From Cannabis sativa (taxonomy: Eukaryota > Streptophyta > Magnoliopsida > Rosales > Cannabaceae), in NCBI RefSeq assembly GCF_029168945.1, contig NC_083603.1, positions 8,432,001-8,496,000 of the forward strand: 64,000 nt of DNA, in the 5' to 3' direction. Shown here one piece after another: positions 58,659 through 64,000 of the stretch. Under the pieces are notes generated by a model that did no database searches, was not told where the DNA came from, and saw only the letters and a list, made by a program, of their open reading frames with translations. A program made the translations under genes and the position numbers. Every line of letters starts with the position of its first letter. The stretch's first letter is position 1.

Positions 58659-60266
58659 AAAATATTGGGAAATTTACACAGTTTACTGTGTTTTTCCATT
58701 TTCTTTCTTTTATACTGTTACACTCCAAAAATAACTTTTGTACTGTTTTTTTTTTTTTTTTCGGCTGCCAACTTTTTTTTTTTTTTTTCTTTTTCGGCTG
58801 CCAACAATTTTCAATTTTATGTTATTGTTTTGTTTTTTTTTAGATTGATTGGGACATGGGCTCAATTATTTATTTAATTTTTTATTTTAATGGATATAAA
58901 AGTTATTATTTATTATTTTTAATATTTAATAATTATTATTTTTTGAGATAATTTAATAATTATTATTTTGATGAAAAGGTTGATGGGATGTGTCATAAAA
59001 GTGACATGTTTTACTTTTTCTTTTATTTAAATAAATTTAAAAATAACACCCCATGTCTCATTCTTTTTTTTTATTTAAATAGATTTAAAAATCCCACTCC
59101 CATTTCTCACTATTCATCTTCTTCATCATCTTTATCTTCTAGCTTTTCAAATAAATCTCACCCCCATGTTCTAATATTCATCTTCTTCTTCAAGTTTTTT
59201 TTTTCTTCATCTTTACCGTTGTTTTAGTATTGTTCTACTGTTGTTTTTCATGATTTTTATTTTTTTTTCATGTTTAGTTCTTCTTCTTCTTCTTCTTCTT
59301 CTTTTCTTTTCTTCTTCTTCTTATTCTTTTTTTTTTAATTTTTTGAAGTTCTTAGTTATGTTTTTTTTTGAAAATATAAGAGTTAGTGTGGTTTTTTTTT
59401 GTTCTAATTTTCTAGAACTTTTCTTGCAAATATAGTGCATTTAGTATTGAGGATGTGCACAACATAGTTAATTTTTGATTATTTTTTTCTTTTATTGTTT
59501 TTTTTGTTTTACTATTGTTTTAGTATTGTTTTACTGTTGTTTTTCATGATTTATTTATTTGATGCCGATTTCACTGCCCTTGCTCCATCTCGCTGGAATT
59601 AATAGGTATTTTCTGGGTGTTCTCGTGTTGTTGTGATGGTTATGTCTGTGAGTGTGGAAGATGGAGGCTATAAATACATTTCTTCTTCGTTCTCTTTGGC
59701 TATTTTTGTGGTTTTTTTCTTTTGGTTCTCCTATAAATATATTTGACGAGCTCACTCACAAGAGAGTTTTGAGGTGTGTGTTTCTTTTATATTTTTCTAA
59801 GTAGTTATATTTGCTTCATTTGTTTTTGTGTTGTTTCAGTGTTGTTTTAGTAGTTTTTTTTTTTTATAATTTTCTAGGAATAGACTTGCAAATATAGTTG
59901 ATTTTGCATCTGGTGTTGAGGTTGTGCAGCAGATTGTTTGTTTTTTTTAATCATTTTTTTCTTTTGTTTTGTTTGATTGTTTTAGTGTTGTTTTACCGTT
60001 GTTTTGCCATGATTATTTATTGACGTCGATTTTACTGCTTTTGTTTATTCTTGTCGGAATTAATGGTTATTTTCCGGTGTCCTGGTGTTGTTGTGGTGGT
60101 TAAGTCTGTGATTGTCAAAGATGGAGGCCTCATACTTTTGTTTTGTTGTTGACAGTATAAAAGAAAAAAAAAAGGAGGACAGTATAAATGTTAATTCTGC
60201 CGTGTGGCAGTAAAATTGAAAACAATTACCCCAAATGCAGTATTTTTGTAAAATGCCCAAAATATT
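58659..60266. mobile_element. Possible decayed terminal-inverted-repeat element, T-rich
   Basis: The left end reads AATATTGGGAAATTTACA and the right end, reversed, reads AATATTTTGGGCATTTTACA. Nearby TATACTG motifs are in inverted positions. No target duplication was found. Inside is a direct duplication of about 290 bp (59395-59690 and 59850-60140). The ORFs inside are low-complexity Phe/Leu/Ser. Confidence 0.35.
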
Positions 60267-61045
60267 TAAGATATAATATTGTAAAAAATATAAAGAAGTT
60301 GGTGTATGATGTAAGATAAAAGTGTGAGCTAAAATAAATAAAATTAAGTTTTGACAATGTATTTTGAAGAATAAAGTAGAGACACTGATGTGAATGCTCT
60401 TAAAAGTTGTTAGGTGATACTAATATTGTTAACATATCTTTTACATGTTAAGAGATGTTACTTTGGGTGGTTGGAATGTTTGAAGGTTTTTTTTTAATGA
60501 TATTAAATTTTTTGTTCATCTCTAAGGATATTTCTTTCTTATGTTAGTTGCAATTTTAAGATTATGGTTTATAAATTGATTTAGTATGCTCTTTAGATAG
60601 ATGATAAACTTTTTCAATAAAAGAATCCTTTCACCTGTTTTTATTTATGTACTATATTATAATAATTTAAAATATAATATGTAACACGTGTTATTGCAGC
60701 ATCGAGATAAAATAATATTAATTTTATACGAATATTTAAGGTGCAGTATTACCTATAAATGAGTATTATTATAAAAAAAAAAAAATAGATTTTTAAACTT
60801 AATTTTGTTATCTAATTAATAAAAAAAATCTCATATTTTTATATTATATGAATTGAGATTGTTCTATCAGTTTAGAAATTTTTTTTTAAAAAAAAAAAAT
60901 AATTATTTAGCACACAAAAGAGATAAAAATTCTTGAGTTTGAGTTAATTATTTTTTATATAGTATTAAAATAAATATTTTTTGATATATATTCTTTTTCT
61001 AATTAAGTAGTTGAATTAAGCATAAGAACTCATATTTCTCTTGGT
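60267..61045. other. AT-rich spacer
   Basis: No gene or defined repeat was recognised. Confidence 0.4.
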
Positions 61046-61340
61046 ATGGTTCTGCTTCTGGTCAGAGTGTTAACTTCATGAAATTGGTTATTTGTTTTAG
61101 TCCGAACATTGATAACACTGATAAGGATAATATGGTTGCAGCTGTTGGTGTGGTTGGTGTGGAGTGCCATGAAAAATATTTGGGTCTTCCTTACTTCGCT
61201 AGTCAGAATAAATTTGAGATGTTTAACTCAGTACGAGATCGTATTTGGAAAAAGCTTAATGGTTAGAAGGCAAAGTCCTTCTCTATGGTAAGTCGCGAGG
61301 TGCTTATTAAGGTTGTCATTCAATCTATTCTCTATGGCGA
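61046..61340 (+). mobile_element. LINE reverse-transcriptase fragment (3' part of RT)
   Basis: It encodes a SGQSVNFMKLVICFSPN segment, then CHEKYLGLPYFASQNKFEMF, VRDRIWKKLNG and, after a stop, a KSFSMVSREVLIKVV segment. This pattern follows the RT palm in plant L1-type LINEs. Truncated at both ends. Confidence 0.8.
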
Positions 61341-62543
61341 GGCAAGGGGGAGACAGCTCAGGCGAAGAAATGTGTTTTAAGTGAGCAAGCTTCTCTCCTA
61401 TGTCACCATATAGCTGCTGAGGAGGAATAGGCGCGCATTCGTGTTGGCATACCCATGGTCGTCCAAGAACTCAATCTCGTCCTTAAGCCTAGATAAATGC
61501 TCCTAGAACTCACAAATTTCCTATAGACATTTCAAATGCTTAGACATTAGCTGGTGATACTGTGCCTAAGGGTCTATGACATCCCCGTCTAAGTCGGATG
61601 AAAGCTCAATAGGGAAAAGCCCCTCGAGGATGAAAGGTGGTATATGGTCTTCTATAAAAGGAAAAAGGGGGATGCAAGGAGAAAGCATAAGTATTTTTCG
61701 AAGTAAATAAATGTGGGCACCAATACTCGCTAACCAAGTGTGGGAACACACCAACTATAACTCACTCATAAAAGGGCAGCCTTAGGCACACGCCTAGTAA
61801 CCAGAAACAATAAAAGGAGAGGGTGCATGAATGGGTAGGATGACTAGAGGACCAAAGACTAACAAGACTTAAACGAGAGTTATTGTAAATTTAAGTGGTA
61901 CCCGTAAGTGTAGTAGGTGTATAAATATAAAAGAGAAAAAAGTAATATTAATGGGGCAAGAAGGTACCTGACAAGATTAATGTGAGTAAGAAGAGGCTCA
62001 CAACGTCGAAACTCGAAAAAAGAGCAAGCGTCAAAGGGCTCGAAATGTAAGAAGAGTTTGGGAGGAGTACGAAGCTAAAAGAGATAACAAGTGATGGGAG
62101 GTAAGGTTGAGATGAGAATAGGTGAAGGTGAGAGCCTATTTATAAGAAGAAGAGATGGATGGAGCCGTTGGAGCAAAATGAGATCGACGAATGGGGTAGG
62201 GCATGCACACATGAGAAGCAACACCCACAAACCTCATTGGATGGTCTCATCAATATTTTAGTATGTCATGTCAAGTGTCACACCAGATGAGGTGCGCCGC
62301 AAAGGGCTTAAAGAAAGGCTCAATTGTAGTCATAAAGACCACTTCAAAGTGCTCTTTTGGATTGGGGGCAAGTGCTAACTGTAGAAGTTCAATAAATGAG
62401 TGTTCTTATGAACAACAAGTAAGATGGATGAATAATACAAGATTCTCAAGACAGACAAAAGGAACAAGGGGTGGTCCCCCACTTCTTTTTCCCTTGTCTC
62501 CTCATCACATCTTCCCATCATATTACCTTTTTCTTTCCTCCGT
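61341..62543. other. Unclassified, possibly LTR-type sequence
   Basis: No gene recognised. A GATTGGGGGCAAG tract directly before TGCTAACTG (about 62360-62382) resembles a polypurine tract and LTR start. A TATTTATAAG box lies near 62137. No partner LTR was found. Confidence 0.3.
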
Positions 62544-62640
62544 AGCCTCCACGCACCGCCTGCGTCAGCCTCCACGCACCACTTGCACCCCGCCTCCACG
62601 CACCACATGCACCCAGCCTCCACGCACCACAGCGCCCAGC
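62544..62640. repeat. GC-rich minisatellite, four ~24 bp units
   Basis: Units start GCCTCCACGCACC at about 62544, 62568, 62592 and 62616 and vary at their 3' ends. The 158 aa and 99 aa ORFs over this stretch come from the repeats. Confidence 0.85.
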
Positions 62641-62653
62641 TCAACGCTGCTGT

Positions 62654-64000
62654 TGTTGAAATATATTTTATCAAGATCTAGATTTATTAACAAGTATGTT
62701 TACACTACTACAATTTGGCCTTTTAGTGACACTATTTAGTGACACGCACTTTTGTGCGTGTCACTAAATAGATAGGAGTGATTTTTAGTGACATGCACAA
62801 TGAGACTCTAAATGTTCAGTGTTAGTCTCCTGCAATGTGTGTCACTGAAAATATAGAGTGTCACTAAAGATTAAAAATTAATTTTTTTATTTTTATTAAT
62901 TTGAAAATCTAAGACTTATGGTGACACGCCAAGCGGGAGTGGATAAATGTGCCCTGACACACTTGGTGCGTCACTATATCAATACCCTATTTTTTTTTTT
63001 TACAGCTGTAATTTAAAATAAATAAATAAACAAAAAAAATATCTAACCCCAACTAAAATACAATCTGAAAAATAAAAGTAAAAAAAAAAGTAATTTACAT
63101 AATTATTAACTCTCTCTCTCTCTCTTTCTTCTTAAACGATCAGACCACATAACAAAAAACCCTAACTTTTCTCTTCTTTTATCTCGCATCTCTCTCTCTC
63201 TCCTGTAGCTGCCGCAGAACTCCCAGCCACCCCCGGCGACCTCGCCCACCTATCCTTCTTTTCTCTTTCTTCCGCTCCGGCGGCCTAGACATATGGAGCG
63301 CCTCCCCTCTCTCTCTGCCCAGATGTGCGACCTGCGCGTCGCCTATCTCTCTGCCCAGATGCACGGCCAAATATCAGTAATGGTGGTCGAATCTGACCAC
63401 AAAATCAAGCTCAACGCCTGTAAAAATAAAGGTATGACTTTTGGAACTTCTCTCTCTCTCAATACAGCTATTTCCTTTTTTCTATTTTAGCAAACAAATA
63501 AAAATCTCATAGTCAGTCAATAATTATTAACACCCTAAATATGAATTTCTAAAATAATGAAATTTAAACACATATAAAGTTGAGAAACCTTACATTGATT
63601 GTAGTGGAATGTATGACTCCTTCCACTCAGATCTCTAATCCTTGTTCCTTTCTGTCACAGAATATTATCAACTAGGCCCGACCCTCGTTCAAGTTGTTGG
63701 ATTCTTCACAGTCTTACACACTATGATTGAGTACTAGACTTTTTATGGGTGGGTATGCACTCACTCACTATAGACTCAAAATTTGATGAAGAACTATGAA
63801 GGAGATTCAAAATAGAAGAAGGAAGAAGGAGGTCTCAAGAACTCTAGTTGTCTGACAAAATGTAAACTAGGTTATTTGAGTTGTTGGATAATGAGACAAT
63901 CCTATTCCTTTTATACTATCTTACCTAGGGTTAGGATTCAAATTATATGGAATAAAAAATGATAAAATAATAGCAAATTATACACTAAGTGTCCGGCCAT
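62654..64000 (-). repeat. Inverted copy of the 1.9 kb LTR, interrupted, runs off the window
   Basis: On the minus strand the sequence matches the LTR family at 47794-49663: terminal ...CAACA at 62654, GATCTAGATTTATTAACAAG near 62685, then after the insertion an AACACATATAAAGTT block (about 63568), the CCACACAC region and ATGGCCGGAC at the window end. It continues past 64000. Confidence 0.85.
62703..63523 (+). mobile_element. CACTA-type insertion in the inverted LTR
   Basis: It starts CACTACTACAATTTGG and carries a perfect 17 bp-arm hairpin (62733-62749 and 62754-62770; arm TATTTAGTGACACGCAC, loop TTTT). More GTGACAC motifs follow. The flanking LTR resumes at 63524 with TTA, matching TTA before the left end. 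The expected TAGTG right terminus is absent, so the right end may be altered. A CT-rich, GC-rich part (63100-63430) may be a captured exon. Confidence 0.6.

Noticed and set aside
59241..59435. Phe/Leu/Ser-rich ORFs in 58.6-59.5 kb
   Set aside because: They come from poly-T and CTT runs.
62263..62739. 158 aa ORF with Pro/Thr/Cys repeats
   Set aside because: It is produced by the 24 bp minisatellite and runs into the inverted LTR.
1..64000. CRISPR array, operon or prokaryotic gene cluster
   Set aside because: No spaced identical repeats of that type, and all recognised genes and introns are plant-like.
1..64000. tRNA or rRNA genes
   Set aside because: No cloverleaf or rRNA-like segment was recognised. 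The only tRNA-like boxes are in the SINE at 52238-52368.

Overview
This window looks like nuclear DNA of a eudicot plant. It is AT-rich, has GT-AG introns, and carries plant-only families: a PLS-type pentatricopeptide protein, a DUF313-type B3 protein, CYP93-type cytochromes P450 and an F-box pseudogene. Ty1/copia, gypsy, hAT, Mutator, CACTA, LINE and SINE sequences fill most of the rest. I cannot name the species; a Rosales plant such as Cannabaceae is only a guess.

Layout. 1-17.2 kb is almost entirely retrotransposon. An old gypsy-like repeat with tandem motifs carries two younger insertions of one copia family with 1.9 kb LTRs. One is a solo LTR (180-2072, target duplication ATGAC). The other is a three-LTR composite (3002-15386, target duplication AGTTG) whose second unit has lost about 5.9 kb. 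17.2-18.5 kb holds the 3' end of another copia element. 20.2-21.4 kb is an F-box pseudogene (minus strand). 22.8-24.6 kb is an intact single-exon PPR gene (plus). 28.0-29.2 kb is a B3-domain gene (minus) with an expanded Ser/Arg repeat tract. 29.9-32.5 kb holds rearranged fragments of two unrelated genes, nicalin and a raffinose synthase-type galactosyltransferase, between CACTA-like ends.

35.2-57.4 kb is a minus-strand CYP93-type cluster. It contains an intact gene (513 aa, 190 bp intron), a broken copy that lacks the heme-ligand loop and is cut by a copia LTR, and a second intact gene whose 4.6 kb intron is full of SINE, LINE, hAT and Mutator-type insertions. Between them lie a minus-strand copia fragment and a decayed SIRE-like copia element (about 41.1-50.05 kb). 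The SIRE-like element is itself interrupted by an hAT element in gag and a solo LTR in RNase H. 57.7-64 kb is more transposon debris: a Mutator-type MITE, a T-rich foldback-like region, a LINE fragment, a GC-rich minisatellite, and an inverted copy of the 1.9 kb LTR split by a CACTA-type end.

How the genes work together. The four intact genes (PPR, B3, two P450s) share no pathway that I can see. The two P450s are diverged paralogs that keep the same phase-0 intron just before the I-helix motif. The rest of the window is best read as layered transposon history, and many layers can be ordered from exact target-site duplications.
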